Positions 43,935 through 55,168 of a stretch of DNA of 64,000 bases are shown here, piece after piece. Source of the stretch: Actinomadura macra NBRC 14102. Lineage in GTDB: Bacteria > Actinomycetota > Actinomycetes > Streptosporangiales > Streptosporangiaceae. The translations under genes and the position numbers were made by a program. The DNA lies in contig NZ_BCQT01000007.1 of the NCBI RefSeq assembly GCF_001552215.1, forward strand, positions 1 to 64,000. The letters run 5' to 3'. Numbering within the stretch: the stretch's first letter is position 1; each line of letters opens with the position of its first letter. The notes beneath the pieces were generated by a model. The model ran no database searches, was not told where the DNA came from, and worked only from the letters and a program-made list of their open reading frames with translations.

Positions 43935-45248
43935 ATGCCTTTCGCCTTTCTTCGACCCGGCCGCCGCACCGACCGTTCACCGCTCCAGGTGGCGACGGAG
44001 GTGCAGTCCACCGCTTTCCGCATCGCCCGGCTGACCGTCACCGCCGTCGCGTCCTTCGTGCTGGCGCTGGCGGTGCTGCCCGAGGGCGGCCCGCAACCGC
44101 TGCTGGCGCCGCTGACCGCGCTGCTCGTCGTGCAGTACTCGGTGTACGAAACGATCAAGTCGAGCATGCTGCGGGTCGCCTCGGTCACCTCGGGGGTGCT
44201 GGTGGCGGTGCTCTTCGCGAGCACCGTGGGGTTCTCCTGGTGGAGCCTCGGGCTGGCGATCCTCGCCGCCCTCGTCATCGGGCACGTGCTCCGGCTCGGT
44301 GAGCACGTCCTCGAGGTGCCGATCAGCACCATGTTGATCTTCGCGCTGGGCGCGGCCAGCGAGTCCGGCGCCGCCGAGCGGTTCTGGGAGACGCTGATCG
44401 GCGCGGCGACCGGGTTGGCCGCGACGCTGCTGGTGCCCTCGGTGCGCGTCCGGCCCGCCGAGGAGGCCGTCCAGAACATCGCCGAGCGGCTGCGGGCGCT
44501 GATCGAGGACATCGCCGAGGGTCTGCGCGGCGAGCCGGTCGAGAACGAGGCCGCCCGCTGGCAGGAGGAGGCGGAGCGGCTCGCCCGCGATCTCGCCCGC
44601 GCCGACCAGGCGCTCGGCGCGGCAGAGCAGAGCGTCCGGCTCAACCCGCGGACCCGCGCCCGACGGCTCGTCGACGCGGGCGTGGCGCTGCGCAACGCCG
44701 TCGAGACGATGGAGCACTTCACGCTGTCGCTGCGCGGGCTGACCCGGTCGCTGGCCGACGACGAGCGGCTCGGCGGGCACGGCCGGCTGCTGACCGATCC
44801 CCAGTTGCGCCCGCAGCTCGCGGACGCGCTGGCCGGGGTCGCGGCGAGCATCGCCGCCTACGGCCGGCTCGCCCGCTCCGACCTGGACCGCGACGCGCGG
44901 CCGTTCAAGGCCGAGCAGGACCTGGAGGTGCAGGTCGACATCGCGCGGGAGCGCCGGGCGCGGCTCGCCCAGGAGCTGCACGAGCGTGCCGCCGCCGGTG
45001 ACCTGTGGCCGCTGTACGGGGAGATCTCCATGGACCTCGACCGGCTCCTGGAGCACCTGCGGGTGGAGCATCGCGCCCGCGCCCGCGAGCACTGGCGGCG
45101 GCATCGCGGCGCGACCCGGCACCTGCCCGAGCGGCCGATACGGGTCGTCCGGCAAGCGGGTCACCAGCTCCGCAGGGCCGCGGCGTCCGCGGTGGCCGCC
45201 GCCGAGCGCGCCGCACGGGACTCCGACAGCCCCTACCACTTCCGGTAG
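43935..45248 (+). CDS. FUSC/aromatic-acid-exporter-like membrane protein
   Basis: A 437-residue membrane protein. Residues 30-175 hold about five or six hydrophobic segments; the rest is a long, charged, helical and probably coiled-coil cytosolic domain. This layout is typical of actinobacterial FUSC/ArAE-type proteins, which are proposed exporters of aromatic compounds. The ATG at 43935 has no strong ribosome site, so the start is uncertain. It follows the CGNR regulator gene. A perfect hairpin begins 12 nt after its stop. Confidence 0.78.
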   Translation: MPFAFLRPGRRTDRSPLQVATEVQSTAFRIARLTVTAVASFVLALAVLPEGGPQPLLAPLTALLVVQYSVYETIKSSMLRVASVTSGVLVAVLFASTVGFSWWSLGLAILAALVIGHVLRLGEHVLEVPISTMLIFALGAASESGAAERFWETLIGAATGLAATLLVPSVRVRPAEEAVQNIAERLRALIEDIAEGLRGEPVENEAARWQEEAERLARDLARADQALGAAEQSVRLNPRTRARRLVDAGVALRNAVETMEHFTLSLRGLTRSLADDERLGGHGRLLTDPQLRPQLADALAGVAASIAAYGRLARSDLDRDARPFKAEQDLEVQVDIARERRARLAQELHERAAAGDLWPLYGEISMDLDRLLEHLRVEHRARAREHWRRHRGATRHLPERPIRVVRQAGHQLRRAAASAVAAAERAARDSDSPYHFR

Positions 45249-45260
45249 GGCCCGGGACGG

Positions 45261-45298
45261 GCAGAGGCCCGTCCATGGGGGTCGGGACGGGCCTCTGC
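45261..45298. terminator. Bidirectional hairpin between convergent genes
   Basis: A perfect 14-bp stem (45261-45274 with 45285-45298) with a 10-nt loop lies between the FUSC-family gene and the convergent beta-propeller gene. Confidence 0.7.
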
Positions 45299-45334
45299 GT
45301 GGTGCGCCGGCCGGGGTCGGGGCCGGCGGGAAGG

Positions 45335-46786
45335 TCAGCGGAAGGTCGGCTCCAGAACGTCGATACCGCGCGTGTTGTCGGCCACGTAGACGTACCTGCC
45401 GTGCCAGTAGGGCTGCCAGGACGCGGCGTCGGCGGGGCGGTAGTAGGCGACCTGCCGGGGGTTGGTGGGGTCGCTGACGTCCAGGAACCGGGTGCCCTGC
45501 GAGTAGAACGACTGGACGATCACGCCGTTCCGGACGTCGAGGTAGTGCGCCGAGCAGTCGTCGCTCGTGGGGTCGCTGCCCTCCTGGCCCGCGACACCCC
45601 AGGTGGCGACGGTCTGGAGGCGGAACTTCTTCTCCGGGGTGGAGCGCCAGCCCTGGCCGTCGTAGGAGCCCTTGAGGGAGGCGATGACGAGCAGCCCGTC
45701 GTTGGCGCAGCCGGCGTTGAACGTCTCCTCGGTGACGTACAGCAGTTTGCCGTTGCCCCACCTGCGCGGGTCCGCGGCCTGGCTCCGGGTCCGTCCGACG
45801 GCCCGGTAGCTGTTGTGCATGAACGTGGAGTTGGTCGTGGCCTCGTCGAGCCCGCCGCCCGCATACGGGACGGGGTCGATCGCGGTGGCGCGGCGCCACT
45901 GCCTCTTCAGCGGGTCGTAGTGGCGGCCGGTGGTGTAGTAGCCGCGGACGCCGCCGCGTCCGGACGCCCAGGCGACGCCGTCGGAGTCGACCTGGATGTC
46001 ATGGGTGTAGTCGGTCTTGCCGTCGTTGCGCCCGGTGTCGATCGGGTCCTGGTGCACCTTGGGATTGGCCGGGTCCCGGACGTCGGTGACCCAGACGGGC
46101 CGCCCGCCCCAGTCGGCGGGCATCCAGTCCGCCTTGGACGGGCCGCCCGTCCACAGGTACTTGCAGTCGTTCACGCACGTGGTGGTGTGTCCGGCCGGAA
46201 CCTTGACGTAAGTGATCTGCCGCAGGCTCTCCGGCTTGGACGCGTCCACGACGTAGACGCCGGACTCGCCCTTGGCGGTGGTGCCACCGAAGGCGCGCGG
46301 GTCCCGGGACAAGTAGATGATCTTGCGCTTGGGGTCGAAGTCGGTGTCCTCGGTCTCCCACATGCCGGGCATGTTGAGCTGCCCGACCAGCGTGGGAACG
46401 CGCGGGTCGGCGGTGATGTCGTAGGCCTTCAGCCCGAACTCGCCCGTCGCGTAGAGGATCGTGCGCTTGTGGCGGCCGTGGCCGTAGTCGATGAACATCA
46501 GCGAGATGGCGCCCTTGGCGTCGGAGACGCCGCCGACGCGCCGCACGTTCTTGATCGACTCGGATGGCTCGGCGCTCTTTGCGGCGGGGCGGTGATAGTG
46601 CCCGCCGTGGCCGCCCTGGCCCTCGTCCTCCGCTGCCGCCGTGGCGCCGGACTGCGGATATCCGGGCTCGGGCGGGCACGCCCAGGCCGAACCGGCCATG
46701 AGCGCCAGCGAGGCCGCGACGGCTCCGCCGCCCTGGATCAGCCGACGCGTCCGGCGTGGCGAGCGGGAGAACGGGCGGGGGGTCAT
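45335..46786 (-). CDS. Secreted LVIVD/beta-propeller-like protein
   Basis: A 483-residue exported protein. The N-terminus is very basic (SPRRTRRLIQ) and leads into a hydrophobic signal core ending in ALA-like MAGSAWA; the Arg pair might suit the Tat route, but the motif is not perfect. A His/Gly-rich stretch (GQGGHGGHYHR) follows. The rest contains repeated YVVDASKP/WVTDVRDPANPK/FLDVSDPTNPR units, typical of LVIVD beta-propellers. Several cysteines (TTCVNDC, GCAND, DDCSAH) may form disulfides. The function is unknown; ligand binding or a surface enzyme are options. GGAGG precedes the ATG. Confidence 0.8.
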   Translation of the reverse strand: MTPRPFSRSPRRTRRLIQGGGAVAASLALMAGSAWACPPEPGYPQSGATAAAEDEGQGGHGGHYHRPAAKSAEPSESIKNVRRVGGVSDAKGAISLMFIDYGHGRHKRTILYATGEFGLKAYDITADPRVPTLVGQLNMPGMWETEDTDFDPKRKIIYLSRDPRAFGGTTAKGESGVYVVDASKPESLRQITYVKVPAGHTTTCVNDCKYLWTGGPSKADWMPADWGGRPVWVTDVRDPANPKVHQDPIDTGRNDGKTDYTHDIQVDSDGVAWASGRGGVRGYYTTGRHYDPLKRQWRRATAIDPVPYAGGGLDEATTNSTFMHNSYRAVGRTRSQAADPRRWGNGKLLYVTEETFNAGCANDGLLVIASLKGSYDGQGWRSTPEKKFRLQTVATWGVAGQEGSDPTSDDCSAHYLDVRNGVIVQSFYSQGTRFLDVSDPTNPRQVAYYRPADAASWQPYWHGRYVYVADNTRGIDVLEPTFR

Positions 46787-47004
46787 GGGCGCCTCCACTT
46801 CGAACGATCTGCGCAGCGTCAGTGTGACCAGAGTTGGAACGATGATCAACAGGGCGGTATGTCACGAATTGGACTCAGCACCGTAAGAGCAGGTGGCGAC
46901 TGTCGGGAGTGCGGGGCCGGTCGGTCCATGGTCGCTCTTCCACCCTCCGGCGCCGGTGCCGTACGCTTCCCCGCGTCCCGCCCCCGCCCTCCCGGGAGAG
47001 GCCG

Positions 47005-48534
47005 TTGAAGAGCGCCCCGCGCACCGCCGCCCTGGTCACCGGTGCCGTCGTGGTGCTGGTGGCCCCGGTCCTGGCCCTCAAGGCGCGGAGCGACCCGGCC
47101 GACCCGCGGATCTCGGTGGGCGCGCCGGCACCCGCGACGCTGCTGCCCGGCGACGTCCGCGACATGACCGGACGGATGATCGCGAACGCGGTGTGGACGG
47201 GCCTGGTGTCCTACGACCCGGCGACGGGCGCACCCGTCAACGCCGCCGCCGAGTCGGTCACGAGCGAGGACCGCCGGGTCTGGACGGTGCGGCTACGGCC
47301 CGGCGGCACCTTCTCCGACGGCTCGCCCGTCACGTCCCGCTCCTTCACCGGCGCCTGGACGGCCGTCCTGCGCGAAGGATGGGCAGGCGCGCGACTGCTG
47401 ACCGACGTGGCCCGCGTGAAGGGCGCCGGGCATCCCCGCGCGGACGGCGTGGACGGGCTGAAGGTCACCGACGACCGGACGTTCGAGGTGACGCTCGACC
47501 GCCCGCTGAGCGGGTTCCCCGCGCTGCTCGGAGACCCGGCGTTCTTCCCGATGCCCGCCGGCGTCCTCGGGTCGCGCGCCTGGGCGTCGTACGCGCGGAG
47601 CCCGGTCGGCAACGGCCCGCTGCGGGTCAAGGCGCGGACGGGCGGCGAGATCGTCCTCCAGCGTCCGGGCGGCGGCCGGGAGGTCGTGGTCGAGGCGATG
47701 CCCGACGCGGCCCGCCAGTACGCCGCGGTGGAGAGCGGCGACCTGGACGTCGCCACCCGGGTGCCGACCGCGCGGCACGGGTCGATGGACGCCGACTTCG
47801 ACGACCGCCACCGCGCCGTCCCCGGCCGGAGCGTCACCTACCTGGCGTTCCCCAGCGGGCGGAAGCGGCTGTCCTCGCCCACCGTGCGGACGGCGCTGTC
47901 CATGGCGATCGACCGGTCCGCGGTGACCGAGGGTGCGCTCGGGCACCAGTACTCCCCCGCCGACTCGCTGGTCGCGCCGGGCATCCTGCCGGGGCACCGC
48001 GCGGGCCAGTGCCGATTGTGCGTCCACGACTCGCGGGCCGCGGTCGCCGCGCTGCAGGACGCGGGTGGACTGACCGGCCCCCTCACGCTCTGGTACCAGG
48101 CGGGCTCGGGCGACGACGCGTGGGTGAAGGCCGTCGCCGACCAGCTTCACGGGGAACTGTCCCTGGACGCGCGGCCGCACCCCGTCCCCGACCTGCGCAA
48201 GGCCCTGGACGAGCACGCGGTGGACGGCCCGTTCGCGGTCCACGCGACCGCCGCCTACCCGGCTCCCGTCGCCTCGCTCGCGGCGCTGCTGGAGGCCGCG
48301 CCGAGCCTCGACCCGGACGGTGCCGGCGGCCTCGTCACCGAGGCCGAGGAGGCCGGGACCGCCGAGGACGGTGTGATCCCGGCACGGCTCGCGGAGAGCG
48401 CGCTGCTGCGCGACATGCCCGCGATGCCGCTGTGGTCGGCGCACGACCACCTGGTGTGGTCGGAGCGGGTCCGCGGCGTCACCGCCGGCGCGTTCACCGG
48501 CCTGCGTCTCGATCGGCTGAGCGTCCAGGACTGA
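47005..48534 (+). CDS. Oligopeptide-type ABC transporter solute-binding protein (SBP family 5)
   Basis: A 509-residue exported protein. An N-terminal hydrophobic segment (about 8-25) acts as a signal or anchor; no lipobox Cys is visible. The mature part follows the SBP_bac_5 pattern: WTGLVSYDPATG, VWTVRLRPGGTFSDGSPVTS, YLAFPSG, VRTALSMAIDR. Proteins of this class bind peptides or other solutes for uptake. No permease or ATPase genes are adjacent, so it is an orphan. The TTG start follows GGGAG. No gene is visible in the 152 nt after it. Confidence 0.83.
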   Translation: MKSAPRTAALVTGAVVVLVAPVLALKARSDPADPRISVGAPAPATLLPGDVRDMTGRMIANAVWTGLVSYDPATGAPVNAAAESVTSEDRRVWTVRLRPGGTFSDGSPVTSRSFTGAWTAVLREGWAGARLLTDVARVKGAGHPRADGVDGLKVTDDRTFEVTLDRPLSGFPALLGDPAFFPMPAGVLGSRAWASYARSPVGNGPLRVKARTGGEIVLQRPGGGREVVVEAMPDAARQYAAVESGDLDVATRVPTARHGSMDADFDDRHRAVPGRSVTYLAFPSGRKRLSSPTVRTALSMAIDRSAVTEGALGHQYSPADSLVAPGILPGHRAGQCRLCVHDSRAAVAALQDAGGLTGPLTLWYQAGSGDDAWVKAVADQLHGELSLDARPHPVPDLRKALDEHAVDGPFAVHATAAYPAPVASLAALLEAAPSLDPDGAGGLVTEAEEAGTAEDGVIPARLAESALLRDMPAMPLWSAHDHLVWSERVRGVTAGAFTGLRLDRLSVQD

Positions 48535-48686
48535 TCCGGGCGGCCCGTCCGCCCACCTCGCCACCTGCCCTGGCGCGCGGTCCGACCAGCGCGGGCAGCG
48601 CGCCGAGGGCCGCCAGGACCGCGGCGGTCCCCTCCAGCCGCTGCTGGACACGGTCGGGCGGGACGGCGACGCGGCGCCGGTCGGTG

Positions 48687-50927
48687 TCAGGGGATCAGGC
48701 GATGTGCAAGGGCGGTGTGGCGGCGGCCCGCACCGGCGGTGCGGACGGCCGCGGCGAGCGCCCGGCGGGAGCCGACGAGGACGACCAGCTTCTTCGCGCG
48801 GGTGATCCCGGTGTAGAGCAGGTTGCGGCGCAGCATCATCCACGCGCCGGTCGTGAGCGGGATGACGACGGCCGGGTACTCGCTACCCTGCGAGCGGTGG
48901 ATGGTGATGGCGTAGGCGTGGGCCAGCTCGTCCAGTTCGTCGAAGGCGTAGTCGACGCTCTCGTCCTCGTCGGTGAGGACGGTCAGCGACTGCTCCTCCA
49001 GCGACACCGACGTGACGACGCCGACCGTCCCGTTGAAGACCCCGGCCTCGCCCTTGTCGTAGTTGTTGCGCAGCTGGGTGACCTTGTCGCCGACCCGGAA
49101 GACGCGCCCGCCGTAGCGGCGCTCCGGGCGGGCGTCGTCGTGCGGTGTGAGGGTCTCCTGGAGCAGCGTGTTGAGACCGCCCGCCCCGGCGGCGCCCCGG
49201 TGCATGGGCGCCAGGACCTGCACGTCGCGGCGCGGATCGAGCCCGAACCTGCGCGGGATGCGGTGGGCGACGACGTCCACGGTCAGCTCGGCGGCCTCGT
49301 CCTGCTCCTCGCAGGCGAACAGGAAGAAGTCGGGGAAGCCGCGGGTCTGCGGGTGCTCGCCGGAGTTGACGCGGTGCGCGTTGACGACGATGCCGGACTG
49401 CTGCGCCTGCCGGAAGATCTTCGTGAGCCGGACGCGCGGGATGGCCCGCGCGGCGAGCAGGTCGGCCAGCACCTCCCCCGCGCCGACCGACGGAAGCTGA
49501 TCGACGTCCCCGACCAGCAGCAGGTGCGCGCCCCGCGGGATCGCCTTCACCAGCTTGTTGGCCAGGATCAGGTCGACCATCGAACACTCGTCGACGACGA
49601 CGAGGTCGGCGTCCAAGGGACTGTCCTGGTCGAACTTGGCGTCGCCGCCGGGCTGGAGCTGGAGCAGGCGGTGGACGGTCGCGGCCTCGTGCCCGGTCAG
49701 CTCCGCCAGCCGCTTGGCCGCCCGCCCGGTCGGCGCCACCAGGACGATCTTCGCCTTCTTCGCGGCGGCCAGCTCCACCACCGAGCGGACGGTGAAGCTC
49801 TTGCCGCAGCCCGGCCCGCCGGTCAGCACCGCCACCTTGGACGTCAGCGCGAGCTTGACGGCCTCCTCCTGCTCGGGCGCGAGGGCCTGGCCGGTGCGCT
49901 CCTTCAGCCACGGCAGCGCCTTGTCCCAGTCGACGCCGGCGAACGCCTGGAGCCGGTCGGTCGGGGCGTCCAGCAGCTCGCGGAGCCCGCGGGCGAGGGA
50001 GCGTTCGGCGCGGTGGAACGGGACGAGGTAGACGGCCGGGATCGTCGCCGCGTCGTCCCCGGCGCCGGGGATCGGCTCGCGGACCACGCCCTCGTCGCGC
50101 GCCAGCTCCTCCAGCGCCGGGACGATCAGCTCGCGCGGCACGCCGAGGATCTTCTCCGCGGCCGTCACCAGGTTGGGTTCGGGCAGGAAGCAGTGCCCGT
50201 CGTCGGCGGCCTCGGACAGCGTGTACTGGAGCCCGGCCTTGATGCGCTGGGGGCTGTCGTGCGGGATGCCCACGGCCTGCGCGATCGTGTCGGCCGTCTT
50301 GAACCCGATTCCCCACACGTCCGCCGCCAGCCGGTAGGGCTCGCGCCGCACGGTGTCGACGGAGGCGTCGCCGTACTGCTTGTAGATGCGGACGGCCAGC
50401 GACGTCGAGACGCCGACACCTTGCAGGAAGACCATGACCTCCTTGATGGCCTTCTGCTCCTCCCACGCCTCGCCGATCCGCTTGGTGCGCTTCGGGCCGA
50501 GCCCGGGGACCTCGACGAGCCGTCCGGGCTCCTCCTCGATGACGCGCAGGATGTCGGTACCGAAGTGCCCGACCATCCGGTCGGCCATCACCGGCCCGAT
50601 GCCCTTGATCATCCCGGAGCCGAGGTAGCGGCGGATGCCCTGCACCGTCGCCGGCAGGACGGTCGAGTACGACTCGACCTCGAACTGCTTGCCGTACTTC
50701 GGGTGTGACCGCCACCGTCCGGTCAGGCGCAGGCTCTCGCCCACCTGCGCGCCGAGCAGCGCCCCCACCACGGTGAGCAGGTCGGCGCCGCTCTTCTCGG
50801 TCGCCACGCGGGCGACGGTGTAGCCGGTGTCCTCGTTGGCGTAGGTCACGCGCTCCAGGACGGCTTCCAGCACCGCGGGCCGTGGCGTGGCGGCGGGGGT
50901 CGTGGGGGGACTCGACACAGCGTCCAT
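48687..50927 (-). CDS. recD2: RecD2-type ATP-dependent DNA helicase
   Basis: A 746-residue superfamily 1B 5'-3' helicase. The N-terminal region (1-340) has the RecD2-specific OB-like and helix-hairpin-helix elements (GMIKGIGPVMADRMV, GLGPKRTKRI). The motor shows Walker A GGPGCGKS (370-377), Walker B VVVDECSM, GDVDQLPSVG and the C-terminal AYAITIHRSQGSEY. There are no recB or recC partners nearby, as expected for RecD2. The ATG at 50927 or the in-frame ATG at 50948 could be used; neither has a strong ribosome site. It would help recombination or replication-fork repair. Confidence 0.9.
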   Translation of the reverse strand: MDAVSSPPTTPAATPRPAVLEAVLERVTYANEDTGYTVARVATEKSGADLLTVVGALLGAQVGESLRLTGRWRSHPKYGKQFEVESYSTVLPATVQGIRRYLGSGMIKGIGPVMADRMVGHFGTDILRVIEEEPGRLVEVPGLGPKRTKRIGEAWEEQKAIKEVMVFLQGVGVSTSLAVRIYKQYGDASVDTVRREPYRLAADVWGIGFKTADTIAQAVGIPHDSPQRIKAGLQYTLSEAADDGHCFLPEPNLVTAAEKILGVPRELIVPALEELARDEGVVREPIPGAGDDAATIPAVYLVPFHRAERSLARGLRELLDAPTDRLQAFAGVDWDKALPWLKERTGQALAPEQEEAVKLALTSKVAVLTGGPGCGKSFTVRSVVELAAAKKAKIVLVAPTGRAAKRLAELTGHEAATVHRLLQLQPGGDAKFDQDSPLDADLVVVDECSMVDLILANKLVKAIPRGAHLLLVGDVDQLPSVGAGEVLADLLAARAIPRVRLTKIFRQAQQSGIVVNAHRVNSGEHPQTRGFPDFFLFACEEQDEAAELTVDVVAHRIPRRFGLDPRRDVQVLAPMHRGAAGAGGLNTLLQETLTPHDDARPERRYGGRVFRVGDKVTQLRNNYDKGEAGVFNGTVGVVTSVSLEEQSLTVLTDEDESVDYAFDELDELAHAYAITIHRSQGSEYPAVVIPLTTGAWMMLRRNLLYTGITRAKKLVVLVGSRRALAAAVRTAGAGRRHTALAHRLIP

Positions 50928-51041
50928 GATGGCGGATCCCGCCGACATGATGGCCGGATCCGGCAGCGCTTCTGGATCTTCCGGTGATCGCGACGTACGG
51001 TCCGGGCGCACTCGTACCGAGAGTACTGAGAGGTAACGCTG

Positions 51042-53157
51042 GTGTTCCGCTCCCGAACCCCGGCCCTGGCGGCGCTGTGCGCCCCGGCCGTCACGCTGGC
51101 CGTCACGCTCGCCATGGCGGCGGCCGTCCCACCCGCCGAGGCGGCGCCCGCCCGGCCCGATCCGATCGCAGGCTTCACCGAGGAGAACGCCAAGTGGCAG
51201 CGGCAGTACGAGAAACTGCTGAGCGCCGTCCCGTCCGCCAAGGAGGCCCGCGCCCTGGACGCCGAACTGGCGAGCGAACCGGGGCTGACCACCACCACCG
51301 GTGACCGGCACCGGGTCGAACGCATCGTCGCGCGGCTGAAGTCGTACGGGCTGGAGCCCGAGATCAAGACCTACTACGCGTACCTGTCGATGCCGAAGCG
51401 GGTCACGGTCGAGATGACCGCGCCGGACCACAGGACGCTGCCGGTGAAGGAGAAGCAACAGCCCTGGCAGAAGCACTTCGACCAGGTCATCCCCGGGCAC
51501 AACGGGATGTCGCCGTCCGGGGACGTCCGGGGGGAGGTCGTGTACGCCAACTACGGGCGTCCCGAGGACTTCGCGCTGCTGGCCAAGAGCGGCGTCTCCG
51601 TCAAGGGGAAGATCGTCCTCGCCCGCTACGGGCAGGTCTTCCGCGGCATCAAGCCCCGCGAGGCCGCCCGGCACGGAGCCAAGGGCGTGCTCATCTACTC
51701 CGACCCGGCCGATGACGGGTTCACCCGCGGCAAGGTGTACCCGGACGGGCCGTGGCGCGCCGCGGACGGCATCCAGCGCGGCAGCATCGCGCAGATCCAG
51801 CTCGCGGCGGGCGACCCGCAGACGCCCGGCTGGCCCGCGGTGAAGGGCGCGCGGCGGATCGATCCGTCCGAGGCCCCGATGCTGGAGGGGCTCGTCCCGA
51901 CGACGCCGATCTCCTACGGCGCGGCCGAGCCGCTGCTGCGCGCTCTGAAGGGCACGGAGGTCCCGAAGGAGTGGCAGGGTGGGCTGCCGTTCCGCTACCG
52001 GTTCGGGCCGGGCGGGACGAAGGTCCACCTGGACCTGGAGAACGAGTTCAGCGTGCGTCCGCTGTGGGACGTGACGGTGCGGATCCCCGGCAGCGAGCGT
52101 CCCGACCAGGAGGTCATCCTGGGTGCGCACCATGACGCGTGGACGTACGGCAGTGTCGACAACCTCTCGGGCGCGGAGAACGTGCTCCAGATCGGCCGCG
52201 CGCTGGGCAGCCTCCTCAAGCAGGGATGGCGTCCCAAGCGCACCGTCGTCCTGGCCACCTGGGACGGCGAGGAGTACGGGCTGTTCGGCTCCACCGAGTA
52301 CGCCGAGCAGCGGGAACGCGATCTCCGCAACGCCGTCGCCTACGTGAACATGGACGGCGCGGGCGGCTCGCAGTTCGGCGCCTCGGCGACGCCCGCGCTG
52401 GACCGGTTCGTCGTCGACGCCGCCAAGGAGGTCGGCTGGCCCGGGACGTCCGGGACGCTGTACGAGGCGTGGAAGGCGCAGAACAAGGGCGCGACGCCGA
52501 TCAGCCGGATCGGCGGCGGCTCCGACTTCCAGGCGTTCTTCCAGCGGTTCGGCGTGCCCGCGATGGACCTGGGCTCGTCCACGCCGGGATCGTCGGGCAA
52601 CTACCACTGCGCCTGCGACGACCACTACTGGACGTCGCACTTCGGCGACCCGGAGTTCGAGTACCACGCGGCGATGTCCCGCCTGGTCGGCATCGCGACG
52701 CTCCGGCTCGCCAACGCCGACGTGGTGGCGCTCGGCTACCGCCCGTACGCCGAGGAGACCGCCCGGTACCTCGCGGACTTCACCGCCGAGCAGCGCAAAC
52801 GGCTGGGGTCCGTCGTCGTGGACGTCTCGCGTTCCATCGCCCAGGCGAAGGCGTGGCAGCGGGCGGCGGAGGCACTGCAGGAGCGCGCGGACGAGGCGCT
52901 CCGCGAGGGTGACACCACCGCGTTCCGCCGCCTCAACGACAAGATCATGCAGACCGAGCGGGACCTGCTGACCTCGGCGGGCCTGCCCGGTCGTCCCTGG
53001 TACCGGCACCAGATCTACGCGCCCGGCATCGACACCGGCTACGCCACGCAACGGCTGCCCGCCCTCTACGACGCGCTGTTCGTGGACGAGGACCCCGACA
53101 CCGCGGAGGAGTACGAGGCCCGCCTCCGCGCCAGTCTGCGGGCCGCCACCCGGACGC

Positions 53158-53168
<11 letters not shown>
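51042..53168 (+). CDS. Secreted M28-family metallopeptidase (glutamate carboxypeptidase II-like)
   Basis: A 708-residue exported protein with a long signal peptide ending near residue 35. The domain order matches the transferrin-receptor/PSMA group: a protease-associated domain (about 130-290), the M28 zinc-peptidase core, and a C-terminal helical dimerisation domain. Zinc ligands and catalytic residues visible: HHDAW (363-365), DNLSG, WDGEEYGLFGS, VNMDGAGG and CDDHYW. It would cleave C-terminal residues from peptides outside the cell. The GTG start follows AGAGG. The stop overlaps the end of the convergent mtnA gene by 11 nt. Confidence 0.9.
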
Positions 53169-54228
<1,060 letters not shown>

Positions 54229-54317
54229 GCCGTCTAGTCTGCCGCGAAAAATGACGCGAGGCCCTATGCCGGCGGGCTTTTCGCGTGATCGCGAGCACCT
54301 CTGTGACCTGCGAGAAC

Positions 54318-54343
54318 TTGACACGAGTCGAATCTGTGTTCGA
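54318..54343 (+). promoter_or_regulatory. SOS box (LexA site) and -35 element for the mutasome operon
   Basis: TCGAATCTGTGTTCGA (54328-54343) differs at one base from the actinobacterial LexA consensus TCGAACN4GTTCGA. TTGACA (54318-54323) is a perfect -35 hexamer 4 nt upstream, so LexA would cover the spacer between -35 and -10. The operon start codon is 34 nt downstream. Confidence 0.85.
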
Positions 54344-54376
54344 AATTGTGTGCAGACACCGGAGGGAGGGACGTCC

Positions 54377-55168
54377 GTGCCGGAGGCGGCGCTGCGCAAC
54401 GTCGCGGCCAGCAGCGAGGGCACGGCCGCCGGCACGGCCGGTCCGGCGGCGGTGCCGGTGCTGCCCGCGCTGCGGCCGGTGATCCCCGGCGGCGGGTTGC
54501 GGCCCGGCTCGATCGTGGGCCTGTCCGGGCCCGGCGCGTCGTCCCTCGGTCTTGCGCTCGTCGCGGGCGTCGGCGCGCACGGCGGGGAAGACGGGACAGG
54601 CGGCTGGTGCGGCGTCGTCGGCATACCGGACTTCGGGGTCCTCGCCGCCGCCGGGATGGGTGCGGTGCCCGAGCGGCTACTGCTGGTCGACGAACCCGGC
54701 GAACGCTGGCCCGACGTGGTCGCCGCGCTCGCCGAGGCCGTGGAGCTGATCCTGCTCCGGCCGCCCGAACGGCCCGCCGCCGCGGCCGTCCGCCGCCTGT
54801 CGGCGCTGGCGCGCAAGCACGGCTGCGTGCTGGCCCTGACCGGCGCGCACGCGGGCGGCTGGCCGGGCGTCCGGCTCCGGCTGCGGCTGGAGGACATCGC
54901 CTGGCAGGGCCTCGGCGACGGCCACGGGCGGCTGCGCGGTCGCCTCGCCGACGTGGTGGCCGAGGGGTCCGGTGCTGGCCGCCGCGCCCGGCTCTGGTTC
55001 CCCGGCCCGGACGGCGCCGTCGCCGACGACGACTCCGTCCCGGCGCTGACGGTCGTCCCGGGCGCGGACCCCGGTGAGGGAACGACGCCCCCCACCCCCC
55101 GCAACGGCAGAGGGCAAGTCTCGTCCGGCGGACCCGTCCACACGTCGCCCGAGGAGGAGATCGCGTGA
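54377..55168 (+). CDS. imuA': ImuA'-like RecA-fold accessory mutasome protein
   Basis: A 263-residue RecA-fold protein directly upstream of imuB. The region where a P-loop would sit reads GPGASSLG: the Walker A lysine is missing, as in other ImuA' proteins that need not hydrolyse ATP. The C-terminal 45 residues are low-complexity. GTG 54377 follows a purine-rich GGAGGGAGGG by 6 nt. The GTGA overlap with imuB couples the two. With ImuB and DnaE2 it forms the damage-induced translesion synthesis complex, supported by the LexA box upstream. Confidence 0.82.
   Translation: MPEAALRNVAASSEGTAAGTAGPAAVPVLPALRPVIPGGGLRPGSIVGLSGPGASSLGLALVAGVGAHGGEDGTGGWCGVVGIPDFGVLAAAGMGAVPERLLLVDEPGERWPDVVAALAEAVELILLRPPERPAAAAVRRLSALARKHGCVLALTGAHAGGWPGVRLRLRLEDIAWQGLGDGHGRLRGRLADVVAEGSGAGRRARLWFPGPDGAVADDDSVPALTVVPGADPGEGTTPPTPRNGRGQVSSGGPVHTSPEEEIA

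Noticed and set aside
48687-53051. 1454-residue minus-strand frame
   Set aside because: Its upstream half is antisense to the M28 peptidase gene; the helicase starts at 50927 or 50948.
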